Part shown: positions 1-7,209 of the stretch, piece after piece
Layout of the letters: each line of letters begins with the position of its first letter
Numbering within the stretch: the first letter of the stretch is position 1
Program-made: the position numbers and the translations under genes
NCBI RefSeq assembly: GCF_008691045.1
Contig: NZ_VMSO01000025.1
Location: forward strand, 1 to 39,645
Direction: 5' to 3'
DNA from: Mediterraneibacter catenae
GTDB lineage: Bacteria; Bacillota; Clostridia; Lachnospirales; Lachnospiraceae
Length of the DNA stretch: 39,645 nucleotides
The notes under the pieces: model-generated
The model's input: the letters and a program-made list of their open reading frames with translations, nothing else
Told to the model about the DNA's origin: nothing
Databases searched by the model: none

Positions 1-207
1 ATCTTAGTCGAAAAAGATCCGGCTTTGTTCCTTCCGTTTGAAATTCGATTTTCGGGATGGGAAAGAAAGCAGCCGGGAGGTATGTATTGTGTACGCACCG
101 TCGGAGCGGCGTCGGCACTTAGAGCGCGTCTTCTGCGCTCTTATGTACCGTTACACCGCGACCGAGTGAAAACGTGTGCGCTAACAATACATACCTCCCG
201 GCGGACT
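1..207. repeat. Structured direct repeat, left copy (long imperfect hairpin plus coding-like flank)
   Basis: Positions 44-207 match 39482-39645 with four substitutions and no indels; positions 1-43 match 39440-39481 less well (about eight substitutions and one indel). Within it, GCCGGGAGGTATGTATTGT (72-90) is perfectly complementary to 184-202, giving a 19-bp terminal stem. Inside lie a secondary pairing (106-112 with 153-159) and an apical hairpin (121-127 with 135-141, 7-nt loop). It lies 3' of topB. The minus strand carries a 22-codon frame (187 to 119) that starts at TTG after GGGAGG. The flank 1-43 reads on the minus strand as a decayed copy of the protein-like sequence seen near 39440-39500. 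It could be a MITE, a structured RNA or a relic of a mobile gene; I do not recognise the family. Confidence 0.85.
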
Positions 208-239
208 CTTTCTCAGTCAGATAAATCCAGAATTTACCT

Positions 240-2468
240 TTATAAGCCCAGATTTTTAAATGCTTCAGCAAAGGCGTTATTGATTGGTTCTTTCGCTTCT
301 TTTGCCTGTTTTCGCATATAGGCTGCCACATCTCTTTTATTTGCACTTTTTCCTTCTTTTTTCTTGCGCTCCTGGAAGGAGGAGAGTTTTTCTTTGTGTC
401 CGCAGGAGCATACGAATCGCTGTGCCTCTCCTTTTCCGACCAGTTCCATCTTTTTATGGCAGACCGGGCAGCGTGCATTTGTGCGCCGGGAAATGGTCTC
501 TCTGTACCCGCACTCACGATCCTGACAGACGAGCATTTTTCCGTGTTTTCCGTTTACTTCCAGCATCAGTTTACCGCACTGGGGGCATTTGTGGCGGGTC
601 AGATTGTCATGGCGGAATGTGCCGTCAGCATTTTTGATATCGCTGATCAGAGTTTTTGTGTATTCTTCAATCTCATCTATGAACTTTCTATCGGATTCTT
701 TTCCCTGTGAGATGGCTTTCAGGCGCATTTCCCACTGTGCCGTGAGTTCCGGGCTCTTCAGATCGGCAGGCACGAGCGAGAGAAGCTGCTTTCCTTTGGA
801 TGTAATATGGATCTCATTTCCTTTCTTCTCCATGAGAAAACTGCCGAAGAGCTTTTCGATGATATCGGCACGGGTGGCGACTGTTCCTAATCCGCCGGTC
901 TCGCCGAGAGTGCGGACAAGCGTACGGTCTTTGTGGTGCATATATTTGGCCGGATTTTCCATAGCTGCGATGAGAGTTCCCTCTGTAAAATGTGCAGGAG
1001 GTTTTGTTTTGCCTTCTGTGACTGTCAGGGCAGTGACAGGCAGTTCGCTTCCCTTATGGATGCTCGAAAGTGCCTGGCTGGCAGATGCGGACAGAACCAT
1101 ATCCTGCCTCGGATCGCCAGTATGCTCATCCGACAGATCGTCTGAATCGGAATCCTGACAGTCCGTGCCGCAGACTTCTCGCCATCCTGCTTTTATGACC
1201 ACATTTCCCTTTGCGCGGAATGTCTCTTTTCCGATCATGCCGGTGACAGATGTCTCTTCATATTCACATGCCGGTGACAGCACGGCCAGAAAACGGCGGA
1301 CGACCATATCGTAGATCTTCCGCTCGTCGGCAGACATGTGCTCCAGCTGAACAAACTGTTCTGTCGGGATGATCGCGTGGTGGTCTGACACCTTTGTGTT
1401 ATCTACAAAGGACTTGTCAGGTCTGATCTCCTGCATGGAAAGTCTGGCGGCAGCTTTGCGGTAAGGGCCGACAGCACATGCTTTCAGGCGCTCTTTCAGT
1501 GTCCCTGTCATGTCTGTGGTGAGATAGCGGGAATCTGTACGTGGATAAGTGAGAACCTTATGGTTCTCGTAAAGCCGCTGCATGATATTCAGTGTCTCCT
1601 TGGCAGAATAGCCGTAACGCTGGTTGGCTTCTCTCTGCAGCGCAGTCAGATCATACAGGGCGGGAGAATAAGTTTTCTTTGTTTTCTTTTTAACCTCGGA
1701 AATGTGGATCTTATTTCCAGCATTTTTCCGGATTGTATCGATTTTTGCTTTGTCAAAAGTGCGTCCGGAATTGGTCTGCGCATCAGCCCAGGTAAAAGTA
1801 ATCCCTCCGGCTGCTGCTTTTAGTCCATAATATGATTTGGGAATAAAGTTTTTTATTTCTTCCTCTCTTGAAGCGATCATTGCCAGCGTAGGAGTCTGAA
1901 CTCTGCCGCAGGAGAGCTGTGCGTTATATTTGCAGGTGAGGGCACGAGTCGCATTGATACCTACTACCCAGTCAGCTTCTGCACGGGCCTCTGCTGCGCG
2001 ATACAGATTATCATAATCTTTTCCTGGCTTCAAATGGGCAAATCCTTCACGGATTGCTTTGTCTGTCACAGAGGAAATCCAGAGACGTTTGAGGGGCTTT
2101 TTATTTCCAGCTTTATCGAGGATCCAGCGGGCGACGAGCTCACCTTCACGGCCTGCATCCGTGGCGATAATGATATCCGAGATATCTTTTCGGAAAATCT
2201 GTTCTTTGACCGCGTGATACTGACGGGATGTCTGCCGGATCACGACCAGCTTCCAATGCTCAGGAAGCATGGGAAGAGTATCCATGCTCCAGGTTTTGTA
2301 CTGTTCCCCGTATTCTTCCGGGTCAGCCAGTGTGACCAGATGACCCAGAGCCCATGTGACAACATAATCGTTTCCTTCTATATAGGAATTACTCTTTTTG
2401 CTGCATCCGAGTACACGGGCGATATCCCGCGCGACGGAAGGTTTTTCTGCTATAACAAGATGTTTCAT
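240..2468 (-). CDS. topB: DNA topoisomerase III (type IA)
   Basis: A type IA topoisomerase that relaxes or decatenates DNA through a 5'-phosphotyrosine intermediate. The 742-residue protein begins with a Toprim domain (MKHLVIAEKPSVARDIARVL, then the acidic site in TDAGREGELVARWI near residue 105). The central archway and active-site region includes the YPRTDSRYL segment with the catalytic tyrosine, and HHAIIPTEQ follows. The C-terminus has zinc-ribbon-like cysteine pairs (CPQCGK, CQDREC, CPVCHKKM, CSCGH), typical of TopB proteins of Firmicutes and of ICE-borne relatives. The gene is intact; its terminal residues FKNLGL are followed at once by the structured repeat. Upstream it is separated by about 100 bp from the YitT gene on the same strand. 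Whether this is the housekeeping copy or one derived from a mobile element cannot be told from the window. Confidence 0.95.
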   Translation of the reverse strand: MKHLVIAEKPSVARDIARVLGCSKKSNSYIEGNDYVVTWALGHLVTLADPEEYGEQYKTWSMDTLPMLPEHWKLVVIRQTSRQYHAVKEQIFRKDISDIIIATDAGREGELVARWILDKAGNKKPLKRLWISSVTDKAIREGFAHLKPGKDYDNLYRAAEARAEADWVVGINATRALTCKYNAQLSCGRVQTPTLAMIASREEEIKNFIPKSYYGLKAAAGGITFTWADAQTNSGRTFDKAKIDTIRKNAGNKIHISEVKKKTKKTYSPALYDLTALQREANQRYGYSAKETLNIMQRLYENHKVLTYPRTDSRYLTTDMTGTLKERLKACAVGPYRKAAARLSMQEIRPDKSFVDNTKVSDHHAIIPTEQFVQLEHMSADERKIYDMVVRRFLAVLSPACEYEETSVTGMIGKETFRAKGNVVIKAGWREVCGTDCQDSDSDDLSDEHTGDPRQDMVLSASASQALSSIHKGSELPVTALTVTEGKTKPPAHFTEGTLIAAMENPAKYMHHKDRTLVRTLGETGGLGTVATRADIIEKLFGSFLMEKKGNEIHITSKGKQLLSLVPADLKSPELTAQWEMRLKAISQGKESDRKFIDEIEEYTKTLISDIKNADGTFRHDNLTRHKCPQCGKLMLEVNGKHGKMLVCQDRECGYRETISRRTNARCPVCHKKMELVGKGEAQRFVCSCGHKEKLSSFQERKKKEGKSANKRDVAAYMRKQAKEAKEPINNAFAEAFKNLGL

Positions 2469-2566
2469 TTATATACTTCTCCGTTTCTATAATATGATAA
2501 AAGTTTTTTTGACAAGTATTTCAATGCGGAGTGGTTTTCGGGATAGAAGGTGCGCTCCGGGCAGAT

Positions 2567-3409
2567 TTATACACTGTGAAATCCCTTTCCTATGATCTCG
2601 CTCGTATTGGAGATCAGGATAAATGCTTCCGGATCATTCTGCCGGATATAGTTCCTGAGACGAACTGCCTGTACCCGATTCAGGGCTGTGAAAATGATAT
2701 ATTTGTCTTTGCCCGAATAAGCGCCTTTTGCGTGGCATACGCTGGCACTCCTTGACAGCGTATGTACGATAAAATCACAGATTGGCTCCGGGTCGTCGCA
2801 CACGACATTAAAGTACTTCGACAAGTTGAAACTTTCAATGAAGTTGTCGATCATGAATGAACGGATCGCCAGACCGAGCACTGAGTAGAGACCGGTTTCA
2901 ATATCAAATATGAAGAAACCGGCAGCAGTGATCACGGCGTCAGAGATCATAAGCGCCCGCCCGATATCGAAACTGGAATATTTCTTCAGTATCATAGCTA
3001 TAATATCCGTACCTCCGCTGGAAGCTCCGATATTGAACAGAATAGCAGAGCCGAGGGCAGGTAATGCAATGGCAAAACACAGTTCCAGCATAGGCTGCTC
3101 TGTAAGCGCCCCGTCCATCGGAAAGATACGCTCCATCGCGGAGAGTGCAAAAGAGAGAAGGATGCTGCAGTATGCTGTTTTTGCCGCAAATTTTTTCCCC
3201 AGTATTACCAGACCGACGAGCAGCAGGATCATGCTCATGATCAGGTTAAAGTCACTTGCGGAAATCAGACCGGTCTTCGCCACGAGGACGGCAAGTCCGG
3301 TAATTCCTCCGAATGTAAAGTTATTCGTAAATTTGAAAAAATAAGTGCCAAATGCGATGAGAAGCGTGCTGAATGTCAGCATAAGAAAATATTTGATTTT
3401 ATCTTTCAT
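2567..3409 (-). CDS. YitT family membrane protein (DUF161 + DUF2179)
   Basis: A 280-residue integral membrane protein of the YitT/UPF0750 family. The N-terminal two thirds hold about five or six hydrophobic segments (starting KYFLMLTFSTLLIAFGTYFF), with the family-typical glycine-rich stretch GASSGGTDIIA. The C-terminal soluble DUF2179 domain is about 80 residues (SVCHAKGAYSGKDKYIIFTA onward). The function of the family is not firmly established. I chose the ATG at 3409 because AGGGGG lies about eight bases upstream on the minus strand; the open frame extends 80 codons further, but that part has no membrane or conserved character. The gene is divergent from the enolase-like gene, and a good sigma-A promoter lies at 3465-3493. 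Confidence 0.88.
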   Translation of the reverse strand: MKDKIKYFLMLTFSTLLIAFGTYFFKFTNNFTFGGITGLAVLVAKTGLISASDFNLIMSMILLLVGLVILGKKFAAKTAYCSILLSFALSAMERIFPMDGALTEQPMLELCFAIALPALGSAILFNIGASSGGTDIIAMILKKYSSFDIGRALMISDAVITAAGFFIFDIETGLYSVLGLAIRSFMIDNFIESFNLSKYFNVVCDDPEPICDFIVHTLSRSASVCHAKGAYSGKDKYIIFTALNRVQAVRLRNYIRQNDPEAFILISNTSEIIGKGFHSV

Positions 3410-3464
3410 ACTTCTGCCCCCTGAGATTTTGTAAAGTATTTTTGTACTTTTGCCGTCTAACCGA

Positions 3465-3493
3465 ATTGTAATCTCTGGAATATGAAAAGTCAA
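3465..3493 (-). promoter_or_regulatory. Sigma-A type promoter for the YitT gene
   Basis: On the minus strand TTGACT (3493-3488), a 17-nt spacer and TACAAT (3470-3465) lie 56 bp upstream of the chosen start. It is the only strong -35/-10 pair seen in the divergent interval. Confidence 0.6.
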
Positions 3494-3603
3494 TGCATTG
3501 AGAAAAGCCGGTGCGGAAATAATATGTTCTGTGTCACAGTCCACTATATGTATGTGAGCGGACTGTAACAGTTCCGGAGTCGTTGAAAGGGAGGGTGATA
3601 AAG

Positions 3604-4911
3604 TTGGAACAGTTGGATGTAAAGCTGCCGGTCCGTGATATATTCGCAAGAAAAATCTTTGACTGCAGGGGAAATCCGACGGTAGAGACGGAGGCGCTGG
3701 CCGGCGAGAATATCGTGGGAAGAGTTTCTGTGCCGTCCGGACTTATCAGTGCAGGTCTTGCGGCTGCAGAAACGGCAGTAAAAAGTCCGGAGAAAATGTC
3801 CGGTCTGGCTGACTGGGTGATCGAAAATATCAATACTCATATTGCGCAGGAACTGATCGGGAAAAATGTTTTTGATCAGGAAGAGATTGACAGTACAATG
3901 ATCCGTCTGGATGGCACGGAGGATAAGAGCGCTCTGGGAGCAGCGGCTTTATTCAGCGTATCAGCCGCAGCAGCCAGTGCAGCAGCGGCTGCGCTCGGAC
4001 TTCCCTTGTACCGCTATCTTGGCGGTGTTCAGGCAAAAGGCATTCCCATGCCCGCCGTATCGGTAATTAAAGGCGGGAAAGCGGGAGCACATGGCCCGGA
4101 CGTACGGGGAATTATGGTAGTACCGTCCGGCAGAGATACATTCTGCGGGCAGATCAGTGCATGTATCGAGATCGCGCGTATGTTCAGACAGATAGCGGAT
4201 GTCAGAGGGATTTCTGTGTCTGAAGAACCGGACGGAGGATATATAACGGAGCTTTTGGATATAAGAGAAGCTCTGCGTCTTCTCAGGGCCGCGGTAGAGC
4301 AGGCGGGATTCCGGTGGGGACGGGATGTGTCAGTGGCTTTGGATGCGGCGGCTTCAAGGATGTATGATCCTCTCGGGAAATGCTACAGATTTACAGAGGA
4401 AGGACAGCTCAAAGGCCGGGAAATATGCAGGAACACCCGGGAGATGATCGCATATTATGAGGGGCTGGCTGAGGAATTTCCAATCTCTTCTATAGAGGAT
4501 GCGCTGGATCAGGATGATTGGGAAGGCTGGGTGGAGCTCACAGAACGGATGGGAAGCAGGATACAGCTTGTGGGCGGTGCTTTATTTGACGGTAATCTTA
4601 AAAGACTGGAAAAAGGGATTCGTCTTGGTGCGGCAAATGCTGTTTCTGTCAGAACGGGCCAGACGGGCACGCTGACCGGGATGTCTGACATACTCAAAGC
4701 AGCACGGGAGGCAGGATATGGCGTGCTGTTTGCAGATCAGGAAGGGGAGACAGCAGATACACTGCAGGCGGATCTTGCGGTTGCATATGGGGCATCTAAA
4801 ATCCGATTCGGTGCTCCAGGCTATGCGGAAAATACAGAAAAATATAATCGGCTGCTGCGGATCGGTGAACGGATCGGGAAAACTGACGAGTGCGGCGCAG
4901 AAATGTATTGA
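3604..4911 (+). CDS. Enolase-like protein, predicted catalytically inactive
   Basis: Full-length enolase fold (about 435 residues), clearly alignable by eye to bacterial enolases: RKIFDCRGNPTVE at the start, RLDGTEDKSALGA, LPLYRYLGG, DVSVALDAAAS, SIEDALDQDDWEGW and KYNRLLRIGERIG. Many active-site positions differ. The GASTG loop is SGLISAG; the H-A-D-N and Q-E-F-M signatures are replaced (GKAGAHGPDVRGIM); the GDDLF metal aspartate is lost (VGGALF, about 323-327); the catalytic lysine of IKVNQ is arginine (R350); SHRSGE is ADQEGE (377-382); and the second lysine is R401. The metal ligands in LDAAAS and SIED remain. The start is TTG at 3604 with GGGAGG about nine bases upstream; an upstream in-frame TTG at 3583 has no ribosome site. 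A true enolase must be encoded elsewhere. Role unknown, perhaps structural, regulatory or a divergent enolase-superfamily activity. Confidence 0.85.
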   Translation: MEQLDVKLPVRDIFARKIFDCRGNPTVETEALAGENIVGRVSVPSGLISAGLAAAETAVKSPEKMSGLADWVIENINTHIAQELIGKNVFDQEEIDSTMIRLDGTEDKSALGAAALFSVSAAAASAAAAALGLPLYRYLGGVQAKGIPMPAVSVIKGGKAGAHGPDVRGIMVVPSGRDTFCGQISACIEIARMFRQIADVRGISVSEEPDGGYITELLDIREALRLLRAAVEQAGFRWGRDVSVALDAAASRMYDPLGKCYRFTEEGQLKGREICRNTREMIAYYEGLAEEFPISSIEDALDQDDWEGWVELTERMGSRIQLVGGALFDGNLKRLEKGIRLGAANAVSVRTGQTGTLTGMSDILKAAREAGYGVLFADQEGETADTLQADLAVAYGASKIRFGAPGYAENTEKYNRLLRIGERIGKTDECGAEMY

Positions 4912-4936
4912 CAGGGAGATGCGCGTTTTGTATCAT
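4908..4936 (+). promoter_or_regulatory. Sigma-A promoter for the two PH-domain genes
   Basis: TTGACA (4908-4913), 17-nt spacer, TATCAT (4931-4936). The -35 box overlaps the stop codon of the enolase-like gene. It gives a leader of roughly 80 nt before the ATG at 5020. Confidence 0.65.
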
Positions 4937-4972
4937 TGTATTAAACACACAGTACAAATAGACCGGGGATTT

Positions 4973-5006
4973 CCGGTGGGAGAGTTTCTTGCGCGGAACT
5001 CTCCGG
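4973..5006 (+). other. Leader hairpin ending just before the ribosome site
   Basis: GGAGAGTT (4979-4986) pairs with AACTCTCC (4997-5004), extended by CCGG/CCGG through a small bulge. The 3' arm ends two bases before AAGGAGG of the next gene. A weak candidate for a translational or attenuation element; no T-run follows. Confidence 0.3.
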
Positions 5007-5019
5007 TTAAGGAGGAAAA

Positions 5020-5562
5020 ATGTACGAAAAGCTTTCAAAACGTGCGCTGAGCTGTATGTATACGGCCGGTATAATAACAGGAGCGATCATTCTTGCGGTG
5101 ATCGGGGCAGTCGATTATTTTTGGATTTTTCCGAAAGATGTTACGATCGGAAAGTGGATTTCGCTTATTCTTGCAGTGCTCATACTTTTCGATGTACTGA
5201 TAAGTCCGTATTTCCGCTATCACCGGTATCGGTACAGTATAAATGACGAGTGTATTGATATCATCGAGGGATATCTGTTTGTAAAGCGCAATATTGTTCC
5301 GATCGAGCGTATCCACAAAATCCAGACTAAGAAAGGTCCGGTCGATCAGATGTTCCGTGTTGCAAAAGTGATCGTAACTACCGGAGGCGGGGATGTTACA
5401 CTCTCTTTTCTGGAAGATGAAAAAGCAGACCGGATTGCGGAAAGTCTGAGAAAACGGATCAATCAAATCGTGCTGGAACAGAGGGAGGCGCAGTCAGAAT
5501 TACAAGAACAGCTGTCGGAGAGAAATACGGAAGATCAGAGTGGGTCAGACATGAAAGGGTAA
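5020..5562 (+). CDS. PH domain-containing membrane protein, YdbS type
   Basis: A 180-residue protein with two N-terminal membrane segments (about residues 15-35 and 45-62) followed by one bacterial pleckstrin-homology domain of the DUF304/bPH2 type (YSINDECIDIIEGYLFVKRNIVPIERIHKIQ, then VTTGGGDVTLSFLEDEKADRI). The tail is hydrophilic, rich in Glu and Gln. The paired order of a short one-domain protein followed by a long multi-domain one is the YdbS-YdbT arrangement of Bacillus subtilis, which has been linked to resistance to some antimicrobial peptides in Bacillus. AAGGAGG precedes the ATG. It is followed after seven bases by the YdbT-type gene, so the two are surely co-transcribed. The biochemical function is unknown. 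Confidence 0.8.
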   Translation: MYEKLSKRALSCMYTAGIITGAIILAVIGAVDYFWIFPKDVTIGKWISLILAVLILFDVLISPYFRYHRYRYSINDECIDIIEGYLFVKRNIVPIERIHKIQTKKGPVDQMFRVAKVIVTTGGGDVTLSFLEDEKADRIAESLRKRINQIVLEQREAQSELQEQLSERNTEDQSGSDMKG

Positions 5563-5569
5563 ACCGGTT

Positions 5570-7120
5570 ATGGAAGAAAATAATGCAAGGCGGAACAAGA
5601 GATTCCGAAATCATATATCGATCATACTGGAACAGACGGGGGCAGTGATCATCGCTGTCTTTGTGCTTGTGGTTACGCAGCTTTTTCAGAGTTTTGATGA
5701 GATCACAAAGTCGGATCTGTCTTTTATCACAAGCAGGGGGCTGTTTATTTTACTGGGAGTAGCAGCGCTTTTGGCAGTCAGCCTGATCAGTCAGGTCCTT
5801 GTTTGGGCTAAGACATACATATCCATTGAAGAAAATGCGATCGTGATAGAGAAGGGCAGAGTCAATAAAAAGAAAAACACGATAGGCATTCGCAATATAT
5901 CCAATATCAACCTGGAACAGAATCTCATTGAGATGCTGTTCGGTACGTGCAAAGTGAAGCTTGACACGAACAGCCGGTCTACTGCAGACAGTACTGACGT
6001 AAAGATCGTGCTGAAGAAATCGGATGCCCTGTGGTTTCAGCAGGAAGTTATGAGAAGGATGGAGATAGCGGCAGGCAGGGTATCGGAGAGTGTGGCAGCA
6101 GATAAAAACGGCCGTGCTGCAGAAAACAGTTTCGCAGCATATTCTGCCGATACAGAGCCTGAGAAATATGATGTGCATGCAGATATGGCAGATATCCTTC
6201 AACATGGAGCGTTCTCGATCAGTGTGATTTCGGTCCTGATCTTCCTGCTGGTCCTTGTGGGCTCTGTAGTAAGTGCAGCGCAGATTCTCGGGCGGGCAGA
6301 TCTGATGGCATCTCTGGCAAGCGCTGCGGCCGGGATTTTTGTGGCGGCTTTTATCGTTCTGTCAACATTGTGGGATACAGTAAAGGATTTTGTCAGATAT
6401 TATAATTTCCGTGCAAAACGAAGGGGAAACAAAATCTATATCAGATATGGATTCCTGAAGAAAATAGACTACACGATTCCTGTTGACAAGATCCAGGCAC
6501 TAAAGATCAGACAGTCCTTTGTAGCACGGATCGGCCACAGATATATGGCGGAGATTGTTAATGTGGGAATGGGCGACGACCAGGAAGAGCAGCATTCTTT
6601 TCTGATCCTATACTGTAAGAAAGAGAAGTTAAAAGAGAGATTGTCCATACTTCTCCCGGAGTACGCATGTGCAGTGGATCAGCCTGCTGATCCACTGCCT
6701 GTGTCCGTATGGGGCGCATGGGCAGTTCCTGCTGTAATCGCTATTCTCTGTATGACGGGCGGTGCTTTTCTGTGCAATGAACTGACGGGAAATGCGTACT
6801 GTCTGTATGTATGGATTGCGCTGGCTGTTGTAGTGATCATGATGTTTACAGGTATGGTACTGAAATACCGTACGCAAGGAATCGGGGCGGATGAATCCTA
6901 TTTAAAGCTTGTAAATGGATATTTCTCAAAGCAGTATCTTACCGTCCGCTGCCGTGATATTCAGTATGCAATGTTTTCACAGAACTTTATCGCACGGTCA
7001 TGCGGCATAAAGAAAGGCGAGATTCATCTGCTTGCGTCCTCAGCCAATACTACACACGCTGTCCCATATTTCAAAGGCAGTAAAGACGAGGTGATAAAAA
7101 GGGGAATGCTTACCTTTTAA
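5570..7120 (+). CDS. PH domain-containing membrane protein, YdbT type
   Basis: A 516-residue partner of the upstream YdbS-type protein. Paired membrane segments occur at about 15-35 and 60-80, 210-235 and 245-265, and 385-405 and 415-435. Each pair is followed by a bPH2-like domain: YISIEENAIVIEKGRVNKKKNTIGIRNI, then IYIRYGFLKKIDYTIPVDKIQALKI, then YLKLVNGYFSKQYLTVRCRDIQ. Such triplication is usual in YdbT. A polar linker of about 40 residues (roughly 165-205) joins the first domain to the second membrane pair. The gene ends shortly before a strong hairpin at 7143-7179, which probably closes the transcript. Function in envelope homeostasis is an inference from the family. Confidence 0.8.
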   Translation: MEENNARRNKRFRNHISIILEQTGAVIIAVFVLVVTQLFQSFDEITKSDLSFITSRGLFILLGVAALLAVSLISQVLVWAKTYISIEENAIVIEKGRVNKKKNTIGIRNISNINLEQNLIEMLFGTCKVKLDTNSRSTADSTDVKIVLKKSDALWFQQEVMRRMEIAAGRVSESVAADKNGRAAENSFAAYSADTEPEKYDVHADMADILQHGAFSISVISVLIFLLVLVGSVVSAAQILGRADLMASLASAAAGIFVAAFIVLSTLWDTVKDFVRYYNFRAKRRGNKIYIRYGFLKKIDYTIPVDKIQALKIRQSFVARIGHRYMAEIVNVGMGDDQEEQHSFLILYCKKEKLKERLSILLPEYACAVDQPADPLPVSVWGAWAVPAVIAILCMTGGAFLCNELTGNAYCLYVWIALAVVVIMMFTGMVLKYRTQGIGADESYLKLVNGYFSKQYLTVRCRDIQYAMFSQNFIARSCGIKKGEIHLLASSANTTHAVPYFKGSKDEVIKRGMLTF

Positions 7121-7142
7121 ACTTTCGCAGATAGTGTTATAC

Positions 7143-7179
7143 TAATAGGGCGGTCTGTTGTCTGCAGACCGCCCTATTA
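7143..7179 (+). terminator. Strong hairpin after the YdbT-type gene
   Basis: A perfect 15-bp stem (7143-7157 with 7165-7179) with a 7-nt loop. The tail is AT-rich rather than a clean T-run, so it is a probable terminator or processing site. Confidence 0.6.
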
Positions 7180-7209
7180 TAATGATATTACCAGTAAGGA
7201 GACATAAGT

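Noticed and set aside
25..321. 98-codon plus-strand frame across the left repeat
   Set aside because: It runs through the hairpin and the 3' end of topB; the right repeat copy does not preserve the frame.
3534..3840. Two minus-strand open frames (99 and 98 codons) over the 5' part of the enolase-like gene
   Set aside because: They overlap a conserved coding region and have no ribosome site or similarity.
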